Shown in pieces: positions 35,716-47,353 of a stretch of DNA of 64,000 nucleotides; positions within the stretch are counted from its first letter, which is position 1, and every line of letters begins with the position of its first letter. Origin of the DNA: Trichaptum fuscoviolaceum (taxonomy: Eukaryota > Basidiomycota > Agaricomycetes > Hymenochaetales > Trichaptaceae); NCBI GenBank assembly GCA_910574455.1, contig CAJSYZ010000008.1, positions 496,001 through 560,000 on the forward strand, given 5' to 3'. A model generated the notes under the pieces. That model was not told the DNA's origin and did not search any database. It saw only the letters and a program-made list of their open reading frames with translations. The position numbers were made by a program, and so were the translations under genes.

Positions 35716-37295
35716 CTAACGATCCGAGGGATGATCGTCATCGTCATAGTCATCAAAGTCCTCATCTGTAAGCTCGTCACCAGGTCGTACACCAGGATGC
35801 GAATCAAGTCCAGGCTTCCGTGCCCACGATTTTCCATCGGTATATGGCATGACGCGGACTGGGAGGCAAAGAGTATACCAAGGACTGCGAAAGTCAAGTC
35901 AATCCGTGCTCTCAAAGAAGGCTATTAGTACGTACTATCCGTCCTTCCCTAAGTTGAAGAATAATTCCAAATTCTTCCATTTACTATGTATAACCTTAAA
36001 TTAGTGACGCAGCGAGAGTAGAGGGGCATCAATGTATACCCTAAGTCATAAGAATTTTGGAACACCTGTATAAAGTGAGTTACTCCGTCCACATCACAAC
36101 ATATTGCATGAAATAACATACCTGCCCGCGTTCCTTTGCTACCTTTCTGTAGATTCCATGATCGTGACTTTCTACGGATGTTTCGGCCTGGCAAATACTC
36201 CAAACATGCCAGGAAAGCATGATTCCCACAGCAAGGCAAAGGACGCCCGAAAGAATGTAAATCAGGGAAAACATTATGGCGGGCGTAGTGTAGCCCCAAT
36301 ATTCCTGGATGAAAAGAGTCAGTACGCGACATGACCAAAAACGAGAGAGAAGCTGACATAATGAAAACCAAATGCTGCCCAGATTTTATCGTATCCTAAG
36401 ACGACAAGACAGAATGTTGATAGAACAAGATATGCCCTTAGAGAAAGATATCATGAGAAATGGAAGTCAAAGAAAACTTAGTTGCGCTCACATGAATAAC
36501 ACGAAATGACGTTCATTGTATATCCCGACACATTGGTTGATCCCTGAAGACAACGTGGTTCAAACGAAGGACGGACCGTTAAACAAATGCACCTACACTA
36601 CGAAACAATCAACATCTATACAACAGAATTTTAACACAGGTCACTCACTGGGCAATGATGGTCATATTTTAAGACGCAGCGGTTGCACACACGACAATGA
36701 TGGGCTCTCTCATGGAAAGGGTGCAATGTGCAATAGATTACAGAACTAAGAACACCGTTTGTGGGTCGGGTCAGAAAGACGACAACATACCTCTGGTCTC
36801 TGTACACCACATTTCCTACAGCGCGTCATCTGCGCTTTTGTGATATGAAGACTCTCTGACCACCTCACGCCATCCTGAATCTCAGCAGGTGGCGACGAAG
36901 TACGTCGGCGTGCCCATAGGAAACTCGACCCCACTGACGGCGTGCGCTCGTCCACGTAGCCCGGAGATACAGTACATGCGAGGTAATAGTGGCCGAGAAG
37001 GTTGATTGCGATGAGCACATCAATCGGCACCGTGAGCAGCGGCCATCGGAGGCTGGGTTGAATCACATCGACTGAAAGGCAAAATACGCCGACCCGATTT
37101 CCCATGTAAGGTGAATTCCTAGTCAGCGTCATTCGAAACTTCAACTACGACCTTCGATGACTCACAAAAGCAGAACACGCCCGACGAAATGAGTACTATG
37201 GCGAGTGTCACAAACACAGGCCCTGCGGCGCCAGTGACTTTGTCGCCCATCCGCTCCATCCATCGGAAACAACGAAATACTGCGCGCGAACACAT
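35716..37295 (-). CDS. DHHC-type protein S-palmitoyltransferase (Pfa3-like), one-base phase break after DHHC
   Basis: Nine exons: 37295-37166, 37071-36791, 36708-36649, 36543-36492, 36436-36358, 36304-36122, 36065-36040, 35983-35936, 35884-35716. The enzyme attaches palmitate to cysteines of membrane proteins. Visible features are a first helix (GPVFVTLAIVLISSGVFCF), a second (WPLLTVPIDVLIAINLLGHY), the luminal SPGYV motif, the zinc/catalytic region HHCRVCNRCVLKYDHHCP, then INQCVGIYNERHF and two further helices. The C-terminus is acidic (DFDDYDDDDHPSDR). All junctions close except exon 3 to 4: exon 3 ends ...HHCP at GTGAGT and exon 4 begins GG ATC AAC, so the expected Trp codon (T|GG) lacks its first base. 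The total of 1,028 nt is one short of 343 codons. Either a base is missing in the assembly or the gene is freshly broken. Confidence 0.78.
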
Positions 37296-38949
37296 TTTTG
37301 TCTTCTTTGAAATTCCCTGACAGTATTTCTGTCCTTAGTTGGCGATTTGAGTCAGAGAAGAAGCAGTCAGTATGATAAGGATGAAGGCCGCGTCGTACGG
37401 GCAGCATGGGCAACGGAAGCAAGTCGCGTACTACTACTAACCAGGCACCGCCTTCACGAAGTTCCAAGAGCCTGAGGCTCTCGGAAACAGCCGAACATCA
37501 GCGATCGTCGAAAATTCCATGTTCGAACTTGTACACTTTCTCTTCAAGCATATTCAAAACAAATGAGCAAAAAAAATGTGTGTAAACATTTTCAAGGTGC
37601 AGAAACGAATAATAACGATACACGCTGTATATTCAATAGCGTTACAGAACTATGTACCAAACTTTGTGTACAATACGGCCCAAGAACAAAAATTAGGTGA
37701 AGCTTGTGTAGGTCACGGTAGAGGAATTTAGCAAGGAACGTCTCTACAGTAGTAAATGAGTATGGTGAGCCTTTAAAGTACAGAGGCATCTTACGCATAA
37801 GATAGTCTATCAGTTTCATGCGTAAGCTCATTGTAGTATGGTTGCAAGGCCGAGCATCCCAAATGTACTGTGCTACTTAAAAAGCTCACTTTTTAGCCCC
37901 TTTACACAAGTGCTATGGATGAACGACCTACTCTCGTAGCTCCTCTTGCGAAGCGTAATAATCTGAGCACAGCAAGTGGTACATAAATGACTGAGAAGAT
38001 AGCGTAAATGAATTTCTTGAAATCCATGGTGCTTAGGATGAGAGGTAAGATAAGTGGAGGGTCTGGGTCTACTATATTACTACACCGAACATCCTCAGCT
38101 ACCCAGCCTTATATACATGTACTAGATAGATGTAGCTGGACGCTGGGCGAGGTATCCGACTATACCGCCACGGCATTAATCATGGGCCACAGCCTCGCAA
38201 CTCCATGTCTGATTCCGACTCGGAGTTGTATCCATATTGATTGGAGAATACACTCTCCTCCTCAAACCCGCATTCTCTAAAGGAGTACAAGAGCACCAGC
38301 TGTACATTCGAGTCGTCCGACCACCGTGTGTTCTTGGGGCGCCGCCGGCGTACGACGCTTCGGGCGGGAGGGTGTGTTTGAAGACCGGACTGCAAACTCC
38401 AGTTTAGCTCGTTACAGTAGTATAATGTGACTCAATCCGATACTCTGGATTCAGCCCCCCCCAAGCTCCCATGAAGTCTGCGTTGCTAGTCTGGTATAAT
38501 CGGCCTATTACTATGACCACATTTCTGTATCCTCATTATGAGTCTAGGATCACTTGAGACGCTGATCCAGTCACGGTATGACTCCTTGTGATCGGCAACT
38601 TGATGGTGCTGTGTATGATCCGCCCAGGAATACCTCATTTTACTTCACGAAGCTTTGCAAAGAAACATGATACGTGGTGGGTGCGGTGCATGCTATTACA
38701 TACCACGAAGCTCAGGTGCTAGCCATACTACGCATGGAAATCAGAACACACTATAAGGCAACACGCAGTTTGCACTTTATCAATTTCAGCCATTCCGTTA
38801 GATCCTGTGAATGAGCTTAATCAGCCTAGCTGAGGTAGAAATGCACTTACAATTTCCAGTGACAATGCTATAATGCCTTAAATACGCAATGTCCGAATAT
38901 CGGTAAGATGTAGCACATGAATCATGAGAAGGTCTTGGGTCATCTAGAG
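37296..38949. other. Intergenic region, no gene seen
   Basis: About 1.65 kb. The first 250 nt is the upstream flank of the palmitoyltransferase gene. From 37560 on the sequence is AT-rich with frequent stops. A short GC-richer patch at 38180-38400 has a minus-strand frame (71 codons) without a recognisable motif. Confidence 0.4.
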
Positions 38950-40050
38950 TTCTTGAATCAACCAGAGTGACTCCACTCAGACAGAGGAGAAGAGACCCCA
39001 CAGGAGCTCATTATTAACGCAATTCGAGAAGTCGTATAGGATGTGCACAGCATAGACGAGATCCATGGTAGGCGGAAGGTGCTGGCCAATAGCAGCCGGG
39101 CACTGACGTATATGTTTGAGTAAGAGATGATGAATGGAAATAATCTCACCGATGCACGTACCTTCTGATGAACATCTAGTAGTTTGGTAGCTTCGACGGC
39201 GAACCAAGACCGAGCCTTGTATGTATATGGCATATGAGAAGTCGGATGAACGTATCTCTTTCCTCTGTCAACACTCAGAGAGTTGGAGTGATGAGTGCGT
39301 GACTGTATATGAGATACAAACTCACGTCTTGGTCTGCCGTAGAAGAGACTTTGCAAAAGCTTCAGCCAGCTTGAAGTTCGTCAGCCGATAGAAAATGCCT
39401 ACTAAACGTTCGAGGCGAACAAGTTGTCTCTTTACCTGAAGCCCCTACGAGTGACTTCAGAGGAACCTTTGAAGACTGTGAATTTGAATCAAGCCCCAAA
39501 ATTTCTTCTTACCGAGAACTGAGCATCTCGAAAATCTTACAATATGGATTCTCCGGGCGCCTGCACCAGCTCAATCCGCTTCTCCATACGTAGTACTAGG
39601 TACCTTTCCAAAGGAGCTGATGAGTAAATATAACGACCCGTTAGGATACACCCATTGCAGTAGATGGGCATCTGGAGTCAGACTTCGGCTGCTCTGTATG
39701 AGGAGATCTGGAAATTTCGTACAGTTAGAAAAGTAACAAGAGTAAGACATACGCAAAGCTTGGCGTCAAATGTGATGGACATCCGCCACGTACTGAATCT
39801 GGGTGACGACCAAGTCTATGGCGGAAGCCGACTCGAGAACATGATGAGACTCAATGCCCATATGGGTACACTCTGATGCAGCTGCACGACGAGATGGCAA
39901 GTCCAGACTCAAGCAGTCTGGAAGCCACATTGCAAGCGAGGTTTCGCATAGTACAGTCAAGGGAATTCAAGTTATTTCGCAAGAATTAACAGCAATAGTT
40001 GTTGAAACTTGTAAGGTAGCGGAGTATGCTGCAGAGTCGGACGTGAAGTA
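38950..40050 (-). CDS. Probable spliced gene, unresolved
   Basis: Several minus-strand peptides look coding and lie in order: around 39756-39571 (SLTPDAHLLQWVYPNGSLYL), around 39290-39160 (GKRYVHPTSHMPYTYKARSW, then FAVEATKLLDVHQK) and 39110-38979 (CPAAIGQHLPPTMDLVYAVH, then LYDFSNCVNNELLWGLF and a stop). Junctions such as HQK|GTACGT...CAG|TGCCCG look like real introns. I could not chain all exons or find the start. No family is recognised; the composition would fit the C-terminal helical region of a fungal regulator, but that is a guess. Confidence 0.35.
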
Positions 40051-40980
40051 GAGAAGTAGGCGACTGGCTATGTCACTCACATTGAAAAGTAAGGGTTTAA
40101 ATTCCGCAACACTCCGATCCTTACATAATATATATGTTTCTTCCTCCGAGTCGTCGAAGTTCTCTTTCTCTCATCCTACTATGATCACTCCGGTCTGAAT
40201 ACCGGCAGATATAGACGCGAAGTCCTTCTGATGCCATTAATTAACTTTGCATGTAGCCTCAGAATGTCGTATATACACTATCACGGAAAGAAATACGGTA
40301 CATGTAGAGTATAATACTTTATTGGCCATGATGATCATGATGCTTTTACTACATACTAGTAGTGGTATGTACTAGCAGAGGAAGTTCCTCTTCTCTTCCG
40401 AAAAAACAACACTGGAACTCCCTTGTGCAGTGCGGTTGAGCGGTGCCATCGTTGAATACCAACATCCATTTATGTCCGATTAAAGTCCTCAAACTCTCGC
40501 TGAGCATCACGGCTGAGGTTAATGAAAATATAAACACTCTATTTCCCTAACCGCAGGCTTCCAGCACTCACGCTGTCAGGTTCAGTTGTATACTACTTTA
40601 CGGTGTCGGAGATATGACCATGCATGCTACTCAGGCTACTAATTATTGAATATAGTCTCCCTCAACTGAATTTCTCTGGAGCATCGGGAAAAGGGCTCCC
40701 AAATGGTAGCCGATTTCGGAAGATTCCGGCATATATAATCGGCTGTCGTACCGATTTAGCAATATCAGGGAGCTGCCATGCAGACGGCAGCATATCATCT
40801 GATATCATCATGCTGCCATCCGACAAGGCCTCCGTCGTACTGCCAGCATTCTGGTAATTAGATTATAGTCATGCTGCCAGCCTGTTATAGTTATTACAAA
40901 CAGCTAGAATGAAATATAAGAGCTTTAAAATATACTGTATTCATGTACCAGTCAGACTGAAGGTTATATAGGCTATAAAA
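40051..40980. other. AT-rich intergenic region
   Basis: No gene. AT-rich, with repeated short words such as ctgccag and catgctgcc between 40750 and 40900 that recur near 46080-46170. Possibly an old transposon remnant; not enough is conserved to define ends. Confidence 0.35.
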
Positions 40981-43215
40981 TTCACACAATTGGCATCAGA
41001 AAAAGTTCTATTCTCTCATATTCTACTGTACAATGGTTACTTTGCCGGAAATAATATGCGAAAGTGTTTGCGCTGTACACGCTTAACGCGTAAAGTTCTT
41101 CTGCAAAGTCATCTCCTCGAACAAGACTCCGCCGACAGCGCGCGGCGATGACGGCCCCGTAGGTCAACGACGACGGACGGATGAAGTTCGTCTTCATCTG
41201 CTAGAAGAGCTCCACCACGTAGTCCGCCTTGCGCGCCTTCGACAGCTTGGAGATGATCGTGTTGCAGAGGAACAGATTCGCTGTGACCCCCCGGAACTGC
41301 GCTTCTTCCCAATGGCCCATAGCGCGAGTGCGTTCGAGCTGTCGTCGGTGGCACTGGATGAGCGCGCCGTACGCGGCAGCCGAGGGTGTGCCTCCCAGGT
41401 TGATGATCCGCTGTCGATGCACGTGTGCATTGTCGATCTGGTCACAGTGCGCGAGTGCGATCATCATGGTGTCCTCGATCGAGTGCCAGCCCATAGACTG
41501 CTTCTCTTTGTTGCACTCGAGCGCCTTCAGCACACGCTGTCCGTCCCAGCACAGCCTGTTCACCTTCTCCGTGTCGTTCAGGCACCCAAAGGTGGCTGTC
41601 AATCGGCCAATCACGTCAGGCCTAGGGAAAGTAGTGTTGGCGGCGCCAGATTCGTAGCGGATCCATGCTATCTCGGGTGTCACCTTCGGATTTATTGGAT
41701 AGCACTCGTCGACGCTGCGGCTAAAGAACTGATTGACTTTGGCGGGCTGCTGCTCTGCAGCCTCAAGTTCCACCCTCAAATACAATTTCAGCTGCAATGG
41801 ACTGGTTGCTGCTCAGGAAGGCATTCCATTTCGCACCAGCCTTTGCGACAATCTCGCTCGCACCGCTCTTTCCATACTTCAGCAGCACTGACGCAATAGG
41901 CCTGCGCAAGACGTCTTCACCCAGCGTCTGAGGTTGTACACCCGCTTTCCCAAAGTCGGTGAAGAAGTCCGTGAAATTCTTGATGCTGAAATCGCTATGC
42001 CGTTTCTCATCCTTTCCACGTCGCCTCTGGTCTGGAACTCGACGTATGCGGCCACTACATTGGATAAGAAGGATCATTGCTGGGCCGATAGACCGGACTT
42101 CTCCTTTGGCGAAGCTGCGCTGTAAGCCTGCAAGATCGACGCGCATGCGCGAATGTCGGGAAGCAAGTCCAATCTAGTCATGACTGAGCCGAGGCGGGTG
42201 CCGAAATCCAGGGCATGAGTGCGTTAGTTCCCATCCTTGTCCTTAATAAGGACTCTGACCATCGCGCCATGCAGCGGCGACTGCAGGCCCCGCAGCCGGC
42301 TGACAATCATCTGCGCATCGAGCTCGCCAGCCCTCATCGCGACGTCAAGGAACTGCGTGCCTGACTGGACGAACTTCTCGAGAAGCTGCAAAGCGTCGGC
42401 GTGGCGAACGCGCTGGGCCAAGAAGCCAAGGAAGGCGATCAAAAAATCGTGGTGGCTGCGCCCAAGCGAGAACGGGATGGCGCCTGCGCGGTATTCCAGA
42501 TTGAGCACCCGGTCGAGGAGGTACGACGCGGTCTCGTCGAACTCCTCCTTAGGAAGATCAGGATGATGGCGGAGATGCTCGACATTGAGCTCGAAGACGG
42601 CGATCCGGTCGTAGTCGCAGATATGCAAACCGTCGCGATCGGCCACATCCAGCAGAGTGTGGTATAGGCGGTTGAGTTCGGGGAGCATCTTCTCATTGGC
42701 CAGTGTTTCGAGTATCGTGTTCCAGGCGACTTGATTGGGGCGCGGTGTGCGCAACGAAGGCTCCAAAGCGTGCGCGGTGACTGTATCCTGCTCTAGCATC
42801 CGATCGAACCTCGCGAGGGCCGAGTGTATGTCATCGCTCCGTATAAACTCGGTTATGAAGATAGCATAGACAGCTGTGCAGGGCTGGGGGTCTTCATTGT
42901 GCGTCGCTGCTGACTTGAGGCTCGTGTTCGCCCTTGTTGCTGTGGTCGATGATGAAGAGACGCGACACAGTTTGACGCGTGACGTACGCGTGCTCCCGCT
43001 TGTCACGAGTCGCGGTACTTCTTCGTAGTCCTTCCAACTCGTTCCTGCGATCCCGGTCGCTCCCGTCCGTTGTTGACAATCTAGAAAGAAAGGCTTCCTC
43101 GAAGGATGCTATAGTGAAAAATTGGGCTGGCAGACTCTTGTGGGAGAAGCCGCCCAGGGCTCGCTGAACAGGTAGAGGAGTCCAAAGGGGGTACATTCTT
43201 GACCATGGCCTCAAT
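40981..43215 (-). pseudogene. Degenerate pentatricopeptide-repeat (PPR) protein gene
   Basis: The minus strand carries PPR-like helical repeats, for example PNQVAWNTILETLANEKMLP, VTANLFLCNTIISKLSKARK and, after an interruption, MKTNFIRPSSLTYGAVIAA. PPR proteins bind organellar RNA and act mostly in mitochondria. The frame is broken repeatedly. A TAG interrupts VVELF|QMKTNF (complement of 41201-41203), a stop follows KDKDGN near 42224, a frame change occurs near 42900, and a further stop interrupts the segment around 42090. The blocks remain in order from about 43210 to 41000, so this is one decayed gene and not scattered pieces. Fragments of the same gene lie at 18.7-19.2 kb. The intact parent is presumably elsewhere. 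Confidence 0.75.
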
Positions 43216-43351
43216 CAAATGCCATGGTCGAGATGGAGGCATTATTGGACGTGATATGGCAAGGAGTGCTGAGTTGATGACTGAGTCTGATAAAGCGTTT
43301 GCATCGGCTGTGCCGGGCGGATTGGAGGTGAAGGCTCTGCGAAATCAGCCA

Positions 43352-44605
43352 TTATGAGTATTTGCAGTGTGCAGCAGGTAAAATGGGACACGTACCAGAA
43401 TGTCCGATCACTTGTATGCCAGCCCGCTGCGCTTCCATCACCTTCTCTCTTTCTAGTGCGTCCGCCCACGCTTCAGAGAAAAGCTCAGGGTTCTCCTCGG
43501 GCGATGCGATCGCTGTCGCGATCTTTTTGCGGACTTTTGAATCAAGATTTGTCCGCCATGCACTCACAGTCTTTGGGACGAGGCTACGAGGAATATAGAG
43601 GGAAGGAATAAACAGCCTCTTCATCCTTCGAATAGATGTGTCACATACCTAGGCGCATAAGTACAAGCCAAGAGCGCAGCTTCTGGCGCTCTGTCGGTCT
43701 TCACCAGCAGGTCGACGCATGCAGTCGGGTTGCCGAGCTGCAGCCGGCTCGCGAACGCAAGGTTATTCTGGTTATTCTGGCCCTTTTCATCTACAAGAAA
43801 TCGTCAGAAACTACACCACTATTTGAGACAGTATGAATACTCACCGGCCTGCTCAGCGAGTTTCGTGAGACCATCCCGGTCGCCTGTTGCTAGCAGAAGG
43901 AGCATGAGAGTGCTCAGATCTCCCGCATTCTCTGGCACATGCTCGCTACGGCTTAGTTTGACCACGACTACACCTTCGTCGTACCCTACGGCAACCTCGT
44001 TCCCCTGCGGTCGGACGGTAATGCACCATGCGCGTACAAGAGCGTAGCTCGAGGTATTTTCGAGGCGGTACGTGCCCGAGTTCTAGATCTTAATTGTACC
44101 ATCCTCCGAATGACGATCAAGGGTAGACTGGGGTGGAATACGGCAAACGAGACATTGTTGGTGTGTCCCTCCAACTTCTGCACACAGGTGTTGCTAAGGT
44201 AGTCCCAGATTTTGATGTTTGGGTCGACACCGCTTGTGACAATGTATGGCTTGTCGGAAGTCGACGTAGTTTACGTCGCCCTTCTCGTGTGCCTCGAGGG
44301 TGAAATTCGGCATCGAGGAACCGAGCGACCACATCTTCACGGTGCGATCAAGACAAGAGGAGGCAAAGGTGTTGGTGTCCTTGCGGTTGCAAACAAGATT
44401 CATGATGGTGTGCGTATGTCCTTCTATCTTCAGAATAATTAGACGAAGTCTAAATTTGAAGCAGTGGATGTACGCACCTGAATACAATTCCACCGTTTGT
44501 CCCAGTCCTAAGCCTTGATTGTCATATCATCGCAGCCCATCAGCACAATGCTAAGTGTTGGGAGGACAACAAGGTATCGAATGTAGGGCCTTGCGATATG
44601 GACTT
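43352..44605 (-). pseudogene. SEC27: Truncated coatomer beta' subunit (COPI) gene with internal deletion
   Basis: The minus strand encodes WD40 parts of beta'-COP: GHTHTIMNLVCNRKDTNTFA, SSCLDRTVKMWSLGSS, EAHEKGDVNYVDF and LEGHTNNVSFAVFHPSLP, then VGYDEGVVVVKL. After this it jumps directly to GDLSTLMLLLLATGDRDGLT, NNLAFASRLQLGNPTACVDL and SLVPKTVSAWRTNLDSKVRK from the C-terminal solenoid. In intact beta'-COP some 300 residues lie between these blocks. The N-terminal WD40 repeats are missing too, and a conserved Trp codon is TAG (IKA*DWDKRW). Introns are retained (for example GTGAGT...TTGTAG before DEKGQN), so it came from a DNA copy and not from reverse-transcribed mRNA. It cannot make a working coat subunit. 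Confidence 0.85.
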
Positions 44606-45180
44606 AGCAACTTTACGACTAAGGTGGCGTGACGCTGCGGAGTTTAAACATGCACTTACTACAGTGACGCGTCGTAGAACGTGTCCCGTCCCCCCCTCTC
44701 TCTCTCCTTCCACTTCCTCGGCCTCCATCCAATCTTGTCTCTCTCTATCCATCCACAGGATGGCCTTCAGGTTTTGTGTTTTCGTTGTTATTGGTATGTT
44801 CTCGTACTCTTATCATGTTTTGTGCTCTTTTTCTGATGTTTTATTGGTGTGCCACTCAAGTGTGACTATATGCGGGATCGGAGCAGTACGTCACACTCAC
44901 TAGGTGAGCCGCGTGTGCGAGACCTCAAGACAGTGTCGACACAACAAAACCTCAAGACTTCTTGTTGGACAAGGCTTTATTTGTACCACCCGAAAGGTGA
45001 GTCCAATTCTTGCTATTTCACCGAAGTCATTTCTTCCAGACTGTTGATAGATACCGGCAAGAAGGTTGTGATCAAGCAGATTTTGCGCGTGAGTGCCGAC
45101 CAACTTGAAAGCGTTATTCACAGAGAAGACTCTTTCTGACCTGACTTTGCTTAACTCTCCCTGTCTTATAGAATTGCTTA
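44606..45180. other. Spacer between coatomer and kinase remnants
   Basis: No recognisable coding block. A C/T-rich stretch lies at 44690-44760. It may contain the eroded 5' end of the kinase remnant. Confidence 0.35.
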
Positions 45181-45835
45181 TGGACCTTCATGGCTTCATC
45201 ATCATCATCCAAGGTCTGGCTGCCGGGGGTACTTTGCGAGGAAAAAGTCCAGCGCGAAGAAGCTGATCCGCATGCATGAAATCAAGTTCATCATGGCAAA
45301 ACTTGTACGTCTTTCCTTGTCTCTTTCCCTCGATTGATGACTCATTGATTTTGCCGTGCTATGCCGTGGGCACCTTGCACGATCAAGTCATCGTCCATCG
45401 CGACCTCAAGCCGGACATTGTCGTCATGGATGAGCAAGGTTGGCTCGTCATTGGAGACTTTGGCCTCGCACACATTTCCAAAGGACACGCGGTAAGCATT
45501 GACGAGGTTCTAACTTGCGATGACTATTGGCACAGGTATAAGGGCAAGTCGGGCTTACTCGAAGGCTGACAGTTTCTCCGTTGGCGTGTGTTCTATGAGC
45601 TTGTCTTCGGCAGAGTGAGTTTCTTCGGCTCTACACCATCGCCCACGCTGACTCCGCCTTGCGTTACTAGTTGCCCTTCCGTGGGAGGGATCACAAGGAT
45701 CTTGAAGCCAACGCACTGTTCGAAAATGTGTTCATGCTCGATGGTTCCGCAAGCGTTACCCAGAGGCATGCTCAATCTCCGAGGTGCATCTGGATGACAA
45801 TAGTATAGTGAACGATGTACTGTAGTATCTAAATT
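45181..45835 (+). pseudogene. Remnant of a Ser/Thr protein kinase gene
   Basis: The + strand keeps a helix-C-lobe segment KKLIRMHEIKFIMAKL, then GTLHDQVIVHRDLKPDIVVM (catalytic loop from about 45380) and LVIGDFGLAH (DFG motif). The usual HRDLKPDN reads HRDLKPDI, losing the metal-binding Asn. Shortly after, the frame stops, and a piece FYELVFGRVSF reappears from about 45590, so the activation segment with the APE region is missing. The last part is in a shifted frame. It is therefore an inactive fragment of an AGC-like kinase, lying head-on to the coatomer remnant. Confidence 0.7.
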
Positions 45836-47353
45836 CAATATAATTCATTATTTACTATCATCATTATTGACAAGCGCCAGAATTAAATAAATGAGCTGTC
45901 GGCAAGCCAGCGTAGATACCTGACGATAGACCTGATGTAACGTAAATTTGATTATAAGGAGTTCTAATTTGTAATCAGAGCCGGCAGCCTGATGTCATTT
46001 GTAGCTAAATATAAACTATATATAGCCTAGAATTCATGATCAGGGCCCATCATTCATTGCCATTGCTGTCATGACGTGGTGCCCTGTATCTAAAGATAGC
46101 TGCCAGCATTGCTATCATGCATTATCATCGACACATTACGGTGTAATTGCTACCATGCTGCTAGACATTACAATGAAAGCTAGAGTATGTAAACTACATA
46201 ATCCCATTAACTGCAGCAGAATCAATTACATAGGTCACCATAATGACAGCATATATACTAAATTTTAGTCACTATATGCGCAATACAAACACTGAAATCC
46301 GACACAAACCCTAACAGGCTGCTAAGCCATGTATTGCATTTTATGGAATAAAATAACCATAATGCTGATTGCCTATGATAGTAGCTACAATTATGGCATG
46401 GTATATAATAAATTTTACATGCCTGATAAGGTCAATATATTTGATACTGGAACCCGAGATACATTAGGGACGATTTTAGCTGTTATATTGTATGTTATTG
46501 TATGTAATCATAATATCATTTTAAAAACTTTTTCCTGATGAGGGTGTCAAGCAATGCTATCCTTCTGCGACCTGAGTCGTCGAATGCGGTCCATTGGAAA
46601 AAAAACAATATTCAACATCTTCAAGTTATCAATATTTTTGTTCATCGGTCGCAGTATAGTATTTAAAGAACGACGCTCAGGGCAGATCTCGGTATTTTTA
46701 GACAAAGTGGAGGCTTCGACAACAACCACGATGAGCTTTGACAGAAAACGGGCGCTGAAATGGACAGAATCTAACACAATAAACAACGCCGATCGCCTTC
46801 ATTCCCTGTGTCTTTTTGGCTCGGAGACTTTGTTGTCAACGACGTAAGGGCGATCTGCAGATTTCCAACATGAGAAAAAGAACAAGCCAAATTCGGGATC
46901 TGTTACAGCCTCGGACAGCCTATCAGATTGCGCCGCTTCAGACTCTGACGCGAGCTCGGGGGAACACAGATGGCGAGTGCAATATCCGCGTTGTCAAGTG
47001 CCCGACAGCTCACAAATATTTCTTATCTTTCTTTCTTTCTTTCGTCCTTCCACCACGGACTCTAGGCGCACGGCTAGCAGTAGCGCTCGTTTGTATCCTC
47101 TTCGACGTGCTGCCACAATCGCAGCACCTGTACGACTTTCCTGGTCTCCCGTCTCTATCGCCGTCGCAGCTGTCCTCGAGATAGTGCTCAAGGTAGCGAG
47201 CACGAAGGCGCACACGGTTACGAGACTCATCTGTTTCTCCCCCAGCACTCTTTTGCAAATTACCGCCACACAGGCTTGTCGCTCGTTTCATAAAACACTC
47301 CTTGTCGGAAAACATTCCAAACTACACTTCAACCAACCCCCCCCCTCTTCAAC
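45836..47353. other. AT-rich intergenic region
   Basis: 1.5 kb. From 45840 to 46540 the DNA is very AT-rich, with no gene. From 46990 to 47350 it turns C/T-rich and ends in ccaaccccccccctcttcaac before the next ATG, typical of a fungal promoter and 5' leader. Confidence 0.45.

Noticed and set aside
40051..46540. AT-rich stretches as possible mitochondrial DNA insertions
   Set aside because: No mitochondrial gene, tRNA or rRNA sequence is recognisable; the composition alone is not evidence.
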